Shown here: positions 24,116 to 32,516 of the stretch, one piece after another
Layout of the letters: every line of letters starts with the position of its first letter
Position numbering within the stretch: position 1 is the stretch's first letter
NCBI GenBank assembly: GCA_049601915.1
Contig: JBMYRB010000008.1
Coordinates: forward strand, 1 to 64,000
DNA from: UBA8079 sp049601915
GTDB taxonomy: Bacteria > Pseudomonadota > Alphaproteobacteria > UBA6615
Length of the DNA: 64,000 bases
Direction of reading: 5' to 3'
Notes under the pieces: model-generated
The model's input: the letters and a program-made list of their open reading frames with translations, nothing else
The model's database searches: none
Told to the model about the DNA's origin: nothing
Position numbers and translations under genes: made by a program

Positions 24116-24763
24116 CCTGGCCCGCATCGCGTTGGCCGACCACTTCGCGGCGCGCTCCTCATGCCGCATGGCGCCTTCCACAAGGCGACGAAGAGCCTGC
24201 GCAATGACGTGGAATTGCTGCAGCACCGGTTCGGGGTCAGCTTCGAGCAGGCCTGCCACCGGCTGACCAACCTCCAGCGCCCCGGACAGCGCGGCGTGCC
24301 GTTCCATTTCCTGCGCTCGGACATCGCCGGCAACATCTCGAAGCGCTTTTCACTCTTGGGCATCCATATTCCGCGCCATGGCGGCGCCTGCCCGCGCTGG
24401 AACGTGCATGCCGCGTTCCTGCAGCCGGGCACGATCAACATCGAGATATCCCGGATGCCCGACGGTGCGACCTTCTTCTGCATCGCGCGCACGGTCCTCA
24501 ACGCCGCGGGTGGCTACGGCGAGCTCCGCAGCTATCAGTCGATCGGCCTGGGCTGCGAGATCGGCCAAGCGTCCAAGCTCGTCTACGCCGACGGCATCGA
24601 TCTGGATCGCCCCGAACGGACCGTCCCCATCGGCGTGTCATGTCGAATCTGCCGGCGGATGGACTGCGGCCAGCGCGCTTTCCCGCCGGTGGCACACGCG
24701 CTGGAGACCGACATCAACACCCGCGGCGTGTCGGCCTATGTCACAGCCGGCGAAACCGAATAG
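24090..24763 (+). pseudogene. ScfR/RamB-type short-chain fatty acid regulator, truncated and frameshifted
   Basis: Sequence from about 24090 encodes GGEARTLARIALADHFAA, then after a one-base loss (about 24145-24155) LMPHGAFHKATKSLRNDVEL, ...FGVSFEQACHRLTNLQRPG and the C-terminal cysteine-containing CRICRRMDCGQRAFPP. This is the DUF2083-like sensory half of XRE-family regulators (ScfR, RamB) that control glyoxylate-shunt genes and are often divergent from isocitrate lyase. The HTH domain and the intergenic promoter are lost at the fusion with the aceA remnant. Confidence 0.85.
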
Positions 24764-24775
24764 CTGAAGAGGCGG

Positions 24776-26950
24776 CTAGCTGCCGAACTTGGCCTTCGCC
24801 TCGATGCGCCGCGCGTGCAAGATCGGTTCGGTGTAGCCGTTCGGCTGGACCAAGCCCTTGAACACCAAGTCACAGGCCGCCTGGAAGGCGATGCTGCCAT
24901 CGAAGTCCGCGGCCATCGGGCGATACAGGGGGTCGCCGGCATTCTGCTCGTCGACCACGCCGGCCATGCGTTTCATGGTCTCCATGACCTGGTCTTCCGA
25001 CACGATGCCGTGATGCATCCAGTTGGCGATGTGCTGGCTCGAGATGCGCAGGGTGGCGCGATCTTCCATCAGCCCGACGTCATTGATATCCGGCACCTTG
25101 GAGCAGCCCACGCCCTGGTCAATCCAGCGCACGACATAACCCAGGATGCCCTGGGCGTTGTTGTCGAGCTCGGCCTGGATATCGACCTCGGGCCAGTTCG
25201 GGCGGTCGGTGACCGGGATCGCCAGGATGTTGTCGAGGCTGGCGCGGCCGCGGGACTTGAGCTCCGCCTGGCGCGCATTCACATCGACCTGATGATAATG
25301 CAGCGCGTGCAGGGTACCCGCGGTCGGCGACGGCACCCAGGCGGTGTTCGCGCCTGCGGTCGGGTGGCCGACCTTCTGCTCCATCATCAGCGCCATCAGG
25401 TCCGGCATGGCCCACATGCCCTTGCCGATCTGGGCGTGGCCTGGCAGGCCGCATTCGAGCCCGATGTCCACGTTCCAGTCCTCGTAGGACTGGATCCACG
25501 GGGCGGCCTTCATATCGCCCTTGCGGATCATCGCACCGGCTTCCATGGAGGTGTGCATCTCGTCGCCCGTGCGATCGAGGAAGCCGGTGTTGATGAAGAA
25601 GACGCGGTTCTTCGCCGCCCGGATACACTCCTTGAGGTTCACCGTGGTGCGGCGCTCCTCGTCCATGATCCCCATCTTGATGGCGTAGCGCTCCAGGCCG
25701 AGCGCATCCTCGACCTGGCCGAAGAGCTCGTCAGAGAAGGCGACCTCCTTGGGCCCGTGCATCTTCGGCTTCACGATATAGATCGACCCGGCACGGCTGT
25801 TGGCGTGGGTGCCCTTGCCCTGCAGGTCGTGCATCGCGATCAGCGCGGAGAAGATGCCGTCGAGGATGCCCTCATAGGCGGGGTTGCCGTCCTTGTCGGT
25901 CACCATGCCGATGGTCATCAGATGGCCGACGTTGCGGACCAGCATCAGCGAACGCCCGTGCAGGGTGAGATCGCTGCCGTCCGGGGCTGTGTAAGTCCGG
26001 TCCCCTTCCATGGCGCGCTTGACGGTCTTGCCGCCCTTTTCGAACGACGCCGTCAGGGTGCCCTTGTTGAGGCCGAGCCAGTTCGAATAGGCGACGACCT
26101 TGTCTTCGGCATCGACGGTGGCCACGGAGTCCTCATAGTCCATGATGGTGGTCATGGCCGCTTCGAGTACCAGATCGGCCACACCCGCTGCATCGTCCTT
26201 GCCGATGGGATGGCCGCGGTCGATCACGATTTCCAGGTGCAGGCCGTTATGGACGAGCAGCACCGCATTCGGGGCGTCGGCATCGCCGCGATAACCGACA
26301 AACTGCGCCGGATCGGCGAGCCCGGTCGACCCCGACCCCGTAGCGACGGCCAGCGCACCGCCCTCGACGGTATAGCCGGTCGCATCTGCATGGGAGCCAG
26401 AGGCCAGCGGTACTGCGGAATCGAGCACGTCGCGGGCGTAGGCGATGACCTTGCCGCCGCGGGTCGGGTTGTAACCCTTGCCGAGTTCGGCACCGCCATC
26501 CTCGGAAATCACGTCCGTGCCGTAGAGCGCGTCATACAGGCTGCCCCACCGCGCGTTGGCCGCGTTCAGCGCGTAGCGGGCATTGGTGATCGGCACCACC
26601 AGCTGGGCGCCTGCGATGGTCGCGATCTCCGGGTCCACGTTGGCGGTCTCGACCCCGAACGTGTCACCCTCGGGCACCAGATAGCCGATCTCCTTCAGGA
26701 AGGCATGGTAGGCGGCCGGGTCGAACTCGGAATCGCGGTTATCCTTATGCCAGGCATCCAACTTGGCCTGCAGGTCATCGCGCTTGGCGAGTAGCTCGGC
26801 GTTGCGCGGCCCCAGGTCATTCACCAGGGAATCAACCGAAGCCCAGAAATGATCCTGATCAACGCCCGTTCCCGGCAAGGCCTCATCGTTGATGAAGTTA
26901 TAGAGTTCCGCGGCCACCTTGATGTCGCCGGTCTGGATCATGTCGCTCAT
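24776..26950 (-). CDS. glcB: Malate synthase G
   Basis: It condenses glyoxylate with acetyl-CoA to malate in the cytoplasm. The 724-residue length is that of the monomeric G isoform. Landmarks are MHDLQGKGTHANSRAGSIYI (substrate-binding Arg region), LFGQVEDALGL, TVNLKECIRAAKNRVFFINT, GFLDRTGDEMHTSMEAG and WVPSPTAGTLHALHYHQVDV. All major segments are intact without stops, in contrast to the aceA remnant next door. It probably now serves glyoxylate from glycolate, allantoin or other sources. The gene converges on the regulator remnant (stop to stop 12 bases). Confidence 0.96.
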   Translation of the reverse strand: MSDMIQTGDIKVAAELYNFINDEALPGTGVDQDHFWASVDSLVNDLGPRNAELLAKRDDLQAKLDAWHKDNRDSEFDPAAYHAFLKEIGYLVPEGDTFGVETANVDPEIATIAGAQLVVPITNARYALNAANARWGSLYDALYGTDVISEDGGAELGKGYNPTRGGKVIAYARDVLDSAVPLASGSHADATGYTVEGGALAVATGSGSTGLADPAQFVGYRGDADAPNAVLLVHNGLHLEIVIDRGHPIGKDDAAGVADLVLEAAMTTIMDYEDSVATVDAEDKVVAYSNWLGLNKGTLTASFEKGGKTVKRAMEGDRTYTAPDGSDLTLHGRSLMLVRNVGHLMTIGMVTDKDGNPAYEGILDGIFSALIAMHDLQGKGTHANSRAGSIYIVKPKMHGPKEVAFSDELFGQVEDALGLERYAIKMGIMDEERRTTVNLKECIRAAKNRVFFINTGFLDRTGDEMHTSMEAGAMIRKGDMKAAPWIQSYEDWNVDIGLECGLPGHAQIGKGMWAMPDLMALMMEQKVGHPTAGANTAWVPSPTAGTLHALHYHQVDVNARQAELKSRGRASLDNILAIPVTDRPNWPEVDIQAELDNNAQGILGYVVRWIDQGVGCSKVPDINDVGLMEDRATLRISSQHIANWMHHGIVSEDQVMETMKRMAGVVDEQNAGDPLYRPMAADFDGSIAFQAACDLVFKGLVQPNGYTEPILHARRIEAKAKFGS

Positions 26951-27022
26951 GACTCTCGCCCCTGTGAGGTATCTTCAGTTGAATGTTCTGATTGGCCGCC
27001 CCGGAAGAGGCGATGCATCTGA

Positions 27023-27051
27023 TACCCCCTAAATAGCACGAAACAGGGGTA
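27023..27051. promoter_or_regulatory. Inverted repeat in the glcB-rhodanese divergent region
   Basis: TACCCC (27023-27028) faces GGGGTA (27046-27051) across 17 bases, 73 bases upstream of glcB and 93 upstream of the rhodanese gene. A possible operator; weak support. Confidence 0.3.
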
Positions 27052-27143
27052 CGTATTCGAGTCTCGATCGCGTTCATTCGCTATATTGTCTTTCATACGG
27101 CGGGCGAAAATGCGCCACGCCGACAGCTATCAGGGAAAGAAGC

Positions 27144-27560
27144 ATGATTACCAAGGGCATCAAGCAACTCTGCGCCGAGGCCGAGCAGGAGATCGAGACC
27201 ATGACCGTCGAGCAGGTCATGGCCGTGCGCGACGACGAGGATGTGGTACTCGTGGACATCCGCGACGTTCGCGAACTCTGGCGTGACGGCACGATACCGG
27301 GCGCTCAACATATGCCCCGCGGCATGCTCGAGTTCTGGGTCGACCCCGAAAGCCCCTATCACCGCGAACTTTTCGCGACCGGCAAGAAGTTCATCTTCTA
27401 CTGTGCCGGTGGCCTGCGTTCGGCGCTGGCGGCAAAGGCCGTGCACGATATGGGCCTCGCGCCCGTCGCACACATGCGCGGCGGCTACGGCGCCTGGGTC
27501 AAGGCCGAGGGCCCGACCGAGGAGAAAGAGGTGAAGGTGCCCGAGAAGAAGGCCGACTAG
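27144..27560 (+). CDS. Single-domain rhodanese-like protein
   Basis: A 138-residue protein with one rhodanese domain: VVLVDIRDVRELWRDGTIPG (CH2A-like) and the active-site loop CAGGLRS at residues 87-93, with C87 as the persulfide-carrying cysteine. No signal peptide, so it is cytoplasmic. Such proteins transfer sulfane sulfur or act in cyanide and thiol metabolism; the acceptor is unknown. The TAG stop overlaps the stop of the convergent GST gene by two bases. Confidence 0.9.
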   Translation: MITKGIKQLCAEAEQEIETMTVEQVMAVRDDEDVVLVDIRDVRELWRDGTIPGAQHMPRGMLEFWVDPESPYHRELFATGKKFIFYCAGGLRSALAAKAVHDMGLAPVAHMRGGYGAWVKAEGPTEEKEVKVPEKKAD

Positions 27561-28318
27561 GCTTTCCCCTTCTCCCAGAGCTCGGGATATACCTCCGCGA
27601 GGCGCGAGCCCGGGTAGAATGCCGTCTCAAACGAAGGTCGCGCCCGAATACGCGCCAACCAGTCGGTGACGGCCGGAGCATCGGTCCACATGTCCGACAG
27701 GGTCAATTCGTCCATCCGCTCGAACAACGGTGCTAGGCAGATATCGGCGATCGTGAACTGCACACCGATCAGCCACGGGCCCTCGCGGTTTAGGGTCTCT
27801 TCCATGCGCTCGACGGTGGCCTGCAGCTGCAGCAGGGAGTTTTCATACTCGTCATTGCTGAACCCGGTGTGGTTCATGCGCATGAAGAAATCGCGGCGCA
27901 GCGTGTTTGAGTCCCGAAACGCCACATATTCCTCCGCGTTCATCTCCTTGAACCGGTCGAGGAATACATTCTGGAATGACGGCACCCGCACGGCCATCGA
28001 CGGCACCTCGTCGATGAAACGTAGCCAGGCGCGCATCTCGGCACGTTTCTTTGGATCGTCGGGAGACAGTCTCGGCTCGTGCGGCCAGACCTCTTCCAGA
28101 TATTCACACATCACCGTGGACTCGATGATCGGCGTACCGTCATGCGCGAAAGCGGGCACCACGCCGTTGGGGTTGATGGCCATATACTCCGGCGCCAGGT
28201 TCCCGCGGGTTGAGAAATCGACCGGGCGGCTGATCCACTCGACCCCCTTCTCGGCCAGGCAGATACGCACCTTCTGGCTGCAGGTCGAATGGGCCGCGTG
28301 ATAGAGTTCAAGCGCCAT
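27557..28318 (-). CDS. Glutathione S-transferase family protein
   Basis: A 253-residue GST: N-terminal thioredoxin-like domain (LELYHAAHSTCSQKVRICL; ESTVMCEYLEEV as the ES motif contacting the glutathione gamma-glutamyl group; NPNGVVPAF with the cis-proline) and an all-helical C-terminal domain containing GVQFTIADICLAPL. The ST-C-x2-K-V-R start resembles LigE/LigF-like and other bacterial catabolic GSTs. A second GST at 31520-32335 shares the design (30% or so by eye). It lies 11 bases after the LLM flavoenzyme gene on the same strand, suggesting joint action. Confidence 0.87.
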   Translation of the reverse strand: MALELYHAAHSTCSQKVRICLAEKGVEWISRPVDFSTRGNLAPEYMAINPNGVVPAFAHDGTPIIESTVMCEYLEEVWPHEPRLSPDDPKKRAEMRAWLRFIDEVPSMAVRVPSFQNVFLDRFKEMNAEEYVAFRDSNTLRRDFFMRMNHTGFSNDEYENSLLQLQATVERMEETLNREGPWLIGVQFTIADICLAPLFERMDELTLSDMWTDAPAVTDWLARIRARPSFETAFYPGSRLAEVYPELWEKGKA

Positions 28319-28329
28319 GGTTACGGTTC

Positions 28330-29361
28330 CTATTCAGCGGCTTCGGCCGATGCATCGTCGTCCGCAAAAGCCGGAATGATCTCCTTCGAGAAGGTCCGTA
28401 ACCCCTCTATCCCCGAGCCACCGTCGGAGAAGAGCATGTACTTCACGCCCGCCGCCTGGAATTTCTCGATCTTTGCGACGATCTCGTCGACCGTACCGAA
28501 GAAAGCGGCTTCCGCCGTCGCCTGGTTGCTGTCGTCGTAAGACATGATCGTCGCCTTGTTTGTGCCGTCCGGATTCTGGGCGAGATTGTCGACCCTGCGC
28601 CGTGCCTGAATCCGGCGTTCGATCGCGGCATCTCGGTCGGCTGCGTCCTTGGCGACGTAGAGCCCGCGCGCCACACCGACTTCGTTGGCGTCGAAAGTGC
28701 GGCCGCGCGCTTCGACCGCGTCACGAAAATTATTGACCCGCTCGATTGTCGTGTCGCTCGACGCAAACTGGTCGACCAGCAAATTGTAGCCGCGCTCCGC
28801 GACCATCTCGATCGACTTGGGGCTCCCGGCACCCATCCAGAAAGGCGGGTGTGGCTTTTGCGCGGTCGGCGGCTCGACGATGACATCCTCGAAGGACCAG
28901 AAATCGCCTTCATAGGTCCAGGGCTCATCCTCGGTGAAGGATTTCGTGAGTATCTTGAGTGATTCCTCGAAACGCGCCTCGGCATCCTCCATGGGGATGC
29001 GGAAACCATTGAACTCATTGAAGCGGTACCCCTTGCCGACCCCGAAATCGAAACGCCCGCCGGACAGCAGGTCCAGCGTCGCGACCTGTTCGGCGAGCAA
29101 GACAGGGTTGTGCCAGGGCAACACCATGACGGCGGTCCCGAGGCGGATCGTCGATGTCCGGGCCGCCAGATAGGTCAACAGATTGACGGTCGCCGAGACC
29201 TGCCCGAATCCGGTGAAATGATGCTCGACCGCGAAGGTCGAATGGAAGCCGAGCTGCTCGGCCTCGACATTGAAATCGAGCCAATCGTTGTAACCCTTGG
29301 CGCTGTCCACGTCGGGGCCGCCGCGTTTCGCCTGGGCGCTACCAAAGAGACCGAACTTCAT
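28330..29361 (-). CDS. LLM-class flavin-dependent oxidoreductase (luciferase-like)
   Basis: A 343-residue TIM-barrel flavoprotein. MKFGLFGSAQ at the start, FGVGKGYRFNEFNGF and PFWMGAGSPKSIEMVAERGY are the usual flavin-binding and core segments of bacterial luciferase-like monooxygenases. It would use reduced FMN from a separate reductase. The substrate is unknown. It is divergent from the first Gfo/Idh/MocA gene, and an exact palindrome (29383-29396) sits just upstream of its ATG, so both units may share one regulator. The GST gene follows. Confidence 0.87.
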   Translation of the reverse strand: MKFGLFGSAQAKRGGPDVDSAKGYNDWLDFNVEAEQLGFHSTFAVEHHFTGFGQVSATVNLLTYLAARTSTIRLGTAVMVLPWHNPVLLAEQVATLDLLSGGRFDFGVGKGYRFNEFNGFRIPMEDAEARFEESLKILTKSFTEDEPWTYEGDFWSFEDVIVEPPTAQKPHPPFWMGAGSPKSIEMVAERGYNLLVDQFASSDTTIERVNNFRDAVEARGRTFDANEVGVARGLYVAKDAADRDAAIERRIQARRRVDNLAQNPDGTNKATIMSYDDSNQATAEAAFFGTVDEIVAKIEKFQAAGVKYMLFSDGGSGIEGLRTFSKEIIPAFADDDASAEAAE

Positions 29362-29382
29362 ACCGTTTCTCCGTTCATTCGG

Positions 29383-29396
29383 ATGCTAACTAGCAT
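29383..29396. promoter_or_regulatory. Palindromic operator candidate between LLM and Gfo/Idh/MocA genes
   Basis: ATGCTA-AC-TAGCAT is a perfect 6-bp-arm dyad, extended by CGG/CCG with one bulge. It lies 22 bases upstream of the LLM gene start and 120 upstream of the divergent Gfo gene, the position of a repressor site. No regulator gene is adjacent. Confidence 0.45.
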
Positions 29397-29515
29397 GCCG
29401 AAATTCATACTAAACTGGTGAAAGGCCGCCGTCTCAAAATATGAGAAATTTGGCCGACCAAAGAACAGTCACACCGCGAGTGCGTGAAGATAAGAAGAAT
29501 GTCGGGGGGAAAGTT

Positions 29516-30472
29516 ATGCTGAACGTTGCGTTGATCGGGCTCGGCTGGTGGGGACAAACCCATATCAGGGCACATGCCAATAGTAAGAAGGTTCGTATTG
29601 GTACGGTCGTGGACCTGAATTCGGATCTCTCGAAAAAGACCGCCGCCGAGATTGGCGCGCGCACCGCGCCCAGCTTCGAGGCCGTCCTGGAAGACAACGC
29701 CATCGACGCAGTCATCCTCGTCACGCCCCACTTATTGCACACCGACCAGATCGTCGCCGGCGCGGCGGCGGGCAAGCACATCTTCACCGAGAAGCCCTTC
29801 GCGCTGTCAAAGTCCGAGGCCGAACGCGCGGTCGCGGCCGCCGAAGCTGCCGGCATCATGCTCGGCCTCGGCCACAACCAGCGTTATGGTGCACCCCAGA
29901 CCGTGATCAAATCCATGATCGACGCCGGTGAGCTGGGTGAGGTCATGCATATGGAAGGCAATACCTCCCACGACACCTTGTCCGGCGAACACGCATGGCG
30001 CCATGACGTGAAACAGGCCCCGGGCGGCGGGCTGTGGCACATGGGCAGCCACTATCTCGACCTGTTCCAGCACTATGCCGGACCGATCACCGAGGTCTAC
30101 GCCCAGGCGCTGGACGTGATTATCCCGCGCGATACTGCCTCTGCCCTGCTCACTTTCGAATGCGGTGCGTCGGCCTATATAGGCAACGTCATGGTCACCC
30201 GCGACAACCGGATGGGCAATGTTCTGGGCTCCAAGGGCTGGGCGAAGATAACCAGCCCGACGAGCGTGCAGATCGCCATGCGCGGCGGAGACCCGAAGAC
30301 CATGGAGCTGGATCCGGTCGACCCGGTTCGCGCCAACGTGGAGGGCTTCGCCGACGCCATTGCCGGATCCGGTGTTTACAAGTTCACAAACCAGCAGATG
30401 ATCCACGACGTCGCCGCGCTCGATGCGATGGCCCTGTCGATCAAGTCGGGAAAACGTGAACCCGTCGCCTGA
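29516..30472 (+). CDS. Gfo/Idh/MocA-family oxidoreductase (paralogue 1)
   Basis: A 318-residue NAD(P)-dependent dehydrogenase. NVALIGLGWWGQTHIRAH is the Rossmann dinucleotide site (GxGxxG form), TEKPFALSKSEAERA carries the EKP lysine, and GGGLWHMGSHYLDLF holds the catalytic His region of the C-terminal domain. The start with GGGGGGAAAG before it is preferred over ATG 29441. Members oxidise sugars, cyclitols and related polyols; the substrate is unknown. The next gene, a clear paralogue, follows after 41 bases. Confidence 0.9.
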   Translation: MLNVALIGLGWWGQTHIRAHANSKKVRIGTVVDLNSDLSKKTAAEIGARTAPSFEAVLEDNAIDAVILVTPHLLHTDQIVAGAAAGKHIFTEKPFALSKSEAERAVAAAEAAGIMLGLGHNQRYGAPQTVIKSMIDAGELGEVMHMEGNTSHDTLSGEHAWRHDVKQAPGGGLWHMGSHYLDLFQHYAGPITEVYAQALDVIIPRDTASALLTFECGASAYIGNVMVTRDNRMGNVLGSKGWAKITSPTSVQIAMRGGDPKTMELDPVDPVRANVEGFADAIAGSGVYKFTNQQMIHDVAALDAMALSIKSGKREPVA

Positions 30473-30513
30473 CGGCGCTGCGGTTCGAGAAAGATAAACG
30501 TGAGGGAAGAAAC

Positions 30514-31506
30514 ATGATCAATGCAGCGATTGTCGGTCTCGGCTGGTGGGGCCAGAACCATGTCACGGCCGCAAAGGGCTCCGACAAAATACGGTACACC
30601 CGCGCTATCGATCTGGTGCCCGACAATGTCCGGGGGTTCTGCGACGCCCATGAGCTGGAACTCACGGCAAACTACGAAGACGCACTGAACGACCCCGACA
30701 TCGACGCGGTGGTGCTCGTCACACCACACACCCAGCACACAGACCAGATCGTGGCCGGTGCCGCCGCCGGAAAACACGTGCTGACCGAGAAACCTTTTGC
30801 GCTCGAAAAATCCGAGGGCGAGCGTGCAGCAAAGGCCATGACGGACGCGGGCCTGACACTGGGGATCGGGCACAACTACCGCTACGGTCCCGCCGTGCAG
30901 GAGATCAAGCGAATCATCGACACCGGGGATCTCGGCGAGATCCATCACATTGAGGCCAATCTCAGCCATCAGGGTCAGATCGGCATCGAAGGCTGGCGCC
31001 GCGCGAACAAGGAGGCGCCGACCGGTGGCATTGTCCATTTCGGCGCTCACATGATCGACATCATGTGCTGGTATGGCGGCCCGATGCGCGAGGTCTATGG
31101 CCAGCTCACGTCCCATATTATGGACAATGACTGCGGGTCAGTGCTGGTGAAGTTTGAATCGGGAATCACTGGCTACCTGGCGAACCTGATGACCACGCCA
31201 TCGACCATGCACCTGCACGTTATGGGCTCCAAGGGCTGGGCCCGGGCCAACGGCTGGATGGACACGACGAAGGTCACCACCTGTTTCGGGGCGGGTGCGG
31301 TCGAGGACGGCGGGGGCTCGGTCAACGAGATCGAACTGCCGGCGCGCGACATCATCACCCAGATCCGCGCCAACGACGAGAATTTCGCCGCCGCATGTGA
31401 AGGCAAGGAGACATATCTCTTCACACCCGACGAGATGGCGCACACAGCCGCGATCCACGAAGCGATCGCGAAATCAGCCGCCAGCGGACAACCCACACAA
31501 GTCTGA
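30514..31506 (+). CDS. Gfo/Idh/MocA-family oxidoreductase (paralogue 2)
   Basis: A 330-residue dehydrogenase very like the preceding one: NAAIVGLGWWGQNHVTAA, HTQHTDQIVAGAAAGKHVLT followed by EKPFALEKSEGERA, and GGIVHFGAHMIDIM. The two probably arose by tandem duplication, then diverged into partners or successive enzymes (for example the two oxidation steps of one sugar derivative). It has a GAGGGAAGAAAC ribosome site and is followed after 13 bases by a GST gene, giving a three-gene transcript Gfo-Gfo-GST. Confidence 0.9.
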   Translation: MINAAIVGLGWWGQNHVTAAKGSDKIRYTRAIDLVPDNVRGFCDAHELELTANYEDALNDPDIDAVVLVTPHTQHTDQIVAGAAAGKHVLTEKPFALEKSEGERAAKAMTDAGLTLGIGHNYRYGPAVQEIKRIIDTGDLGEIHHIEANLSHQGQIGIEGWRRANKEAPTGGIVHFGAHMIDIMCWYGGPMREVYGQLTSHIMDNDCGSVLVKFESGITGYLANLMTTPSTMHLHVMGSKGWARANGWMDTTKVTTCFGAGAVEDGGGSVNEIELPARDIITQIRANDENFAAACEGKETYLFTPDEMAHTAAIHEAIAKSAASGQPTQV

Positions 31507-31519
31507 GAGAATACGCAGC

Positions 31520-32335
31520 ATGATCACGCTCTACCAGTTCGGCAATTCGGTTTGTGCCCAGAAGGTGCGAATTACCCTTTTCGAGAAAGGCCTCGAATGG
31601 GAACCGCGGGAGGTCAATCTGTTTAAGAGCGAACAGTATTCACCCGAATATCTGAAGCTGAACCCGAAGGGCGTGGTGCCGACCTTGATCCATGAGGGCC
31701 GCCCGATCTGTGAATCCACTCTGATTTGCGAATATCTCGACGAGGTGTATCCGGACCCGAAGCTCACGCCCGACGATCCGTATGACAAAGCCCAGATGCG
31801 CATGTGGTCCAAGATGGTCGATGAGGGGTTGCATGAGGGCACGACAGAGATCAGCTTCTCTGCGATGTTCCGCGAGAAAATGAAGGCCCTGACGCCGGAG
31901 GAACGCGAAAAGCGCCTGCACAATATCGGCGACCCCCGGCGACGCATGCGGTTTACATCGACCTACGAGGACGGCGTGGACTCACCCTTCGTCCTGCACG
32001 CCATCGCCGCCTACGAGAAGATGTTCAAAACCCTCGACGAAACCCTCTCCGACGGCCGGAACTGGATTTTCGGTGACCGGCACACCCTAGCGGACATCAA
32101 TATCATGCCCTACGCCGCGCGAATAATTTACCTTGGCCTGTTCGACGTCTGGAATGAAAACAGGCCCCGGGTGCAGGCCTGGTGGGCACGTGCCAGCGCC
32201 CTGCCGAGTTTCCAGGACGGCATCCGCGACCGGCTGAAACCCCAGGAATTGTCCGACATGGAGACCTACGGGCCAACCATCCGCGACCGGATGCGCGAGC
32301 TACGCGCCGCGCACGTCGCCCAGCTGCTTCACTGA
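31520..32335 (+). CDS. Glutathione S-transferase family protein
   Basis: A 271-residue GST with N-terminal ITLYQFGNSVCAQKVRITLF, cis-proline segment NPKGVVPTLIHEG, CESTLICEYLDEVYP as the glutathione-contacting motif, and a longer-than-usual helical domain with GDRHTLADINIMPYA. The sequence start and length resemble the beta-etherase (LigF-like) side of bacterial GSTs. Cotranscription with two Gfo/Idh/MocA dehydrogenases resembles ether-cleavage logic (oxidise an alcohol, then thiolytic cleavage by GST), but this is inference only. Confidence 0.87.
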   Translation: MITLYQFGNSVCAQKVRITLFEKGLEWEPREVNLFKSEQYSPEYLKLNPKGVVPTLIHEGRPICESTLICEYLDEVYPDPKLTPDDPYDKAQMRMWSKMVDEGLHEGTTEISFSAMFREKMKALTPEEREKRLHNIGDPRRRMRFTSTYEDGVDSPFVLHAIAAYEKMFKTLDETLSDGRNWIFGDRHTLADINIMPYAARIIYLGLFDVWNENRPRVQAWWARASALPSFQDGIRDRLKPQELSDMETYGPTIRDRMRELRAAHVAQLLH

Positions 32336-32516
32336 CGGCCCGACACGCGGCCAGACTACCGTTCCTCGTGTCGGTATAACCGAGCCATATTTTTAGCTGT
32401 GGCTACATTGTAGAACCTTCTTTGAATATTTGACCATCGGGTTATTCCTGCTTACGCTTCGGGCAAAGGTGCCTTCATGGGGCCGTCTATGCCTAGTTGA
32501 GAACGAAACGATTTGC

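Noticed and set aside
24815..26794. 659-codon frame opposite malate synthase G
   Set aside because: Antisense shadow: high Arg/His/Asp content, no domain, and glcB is certain.
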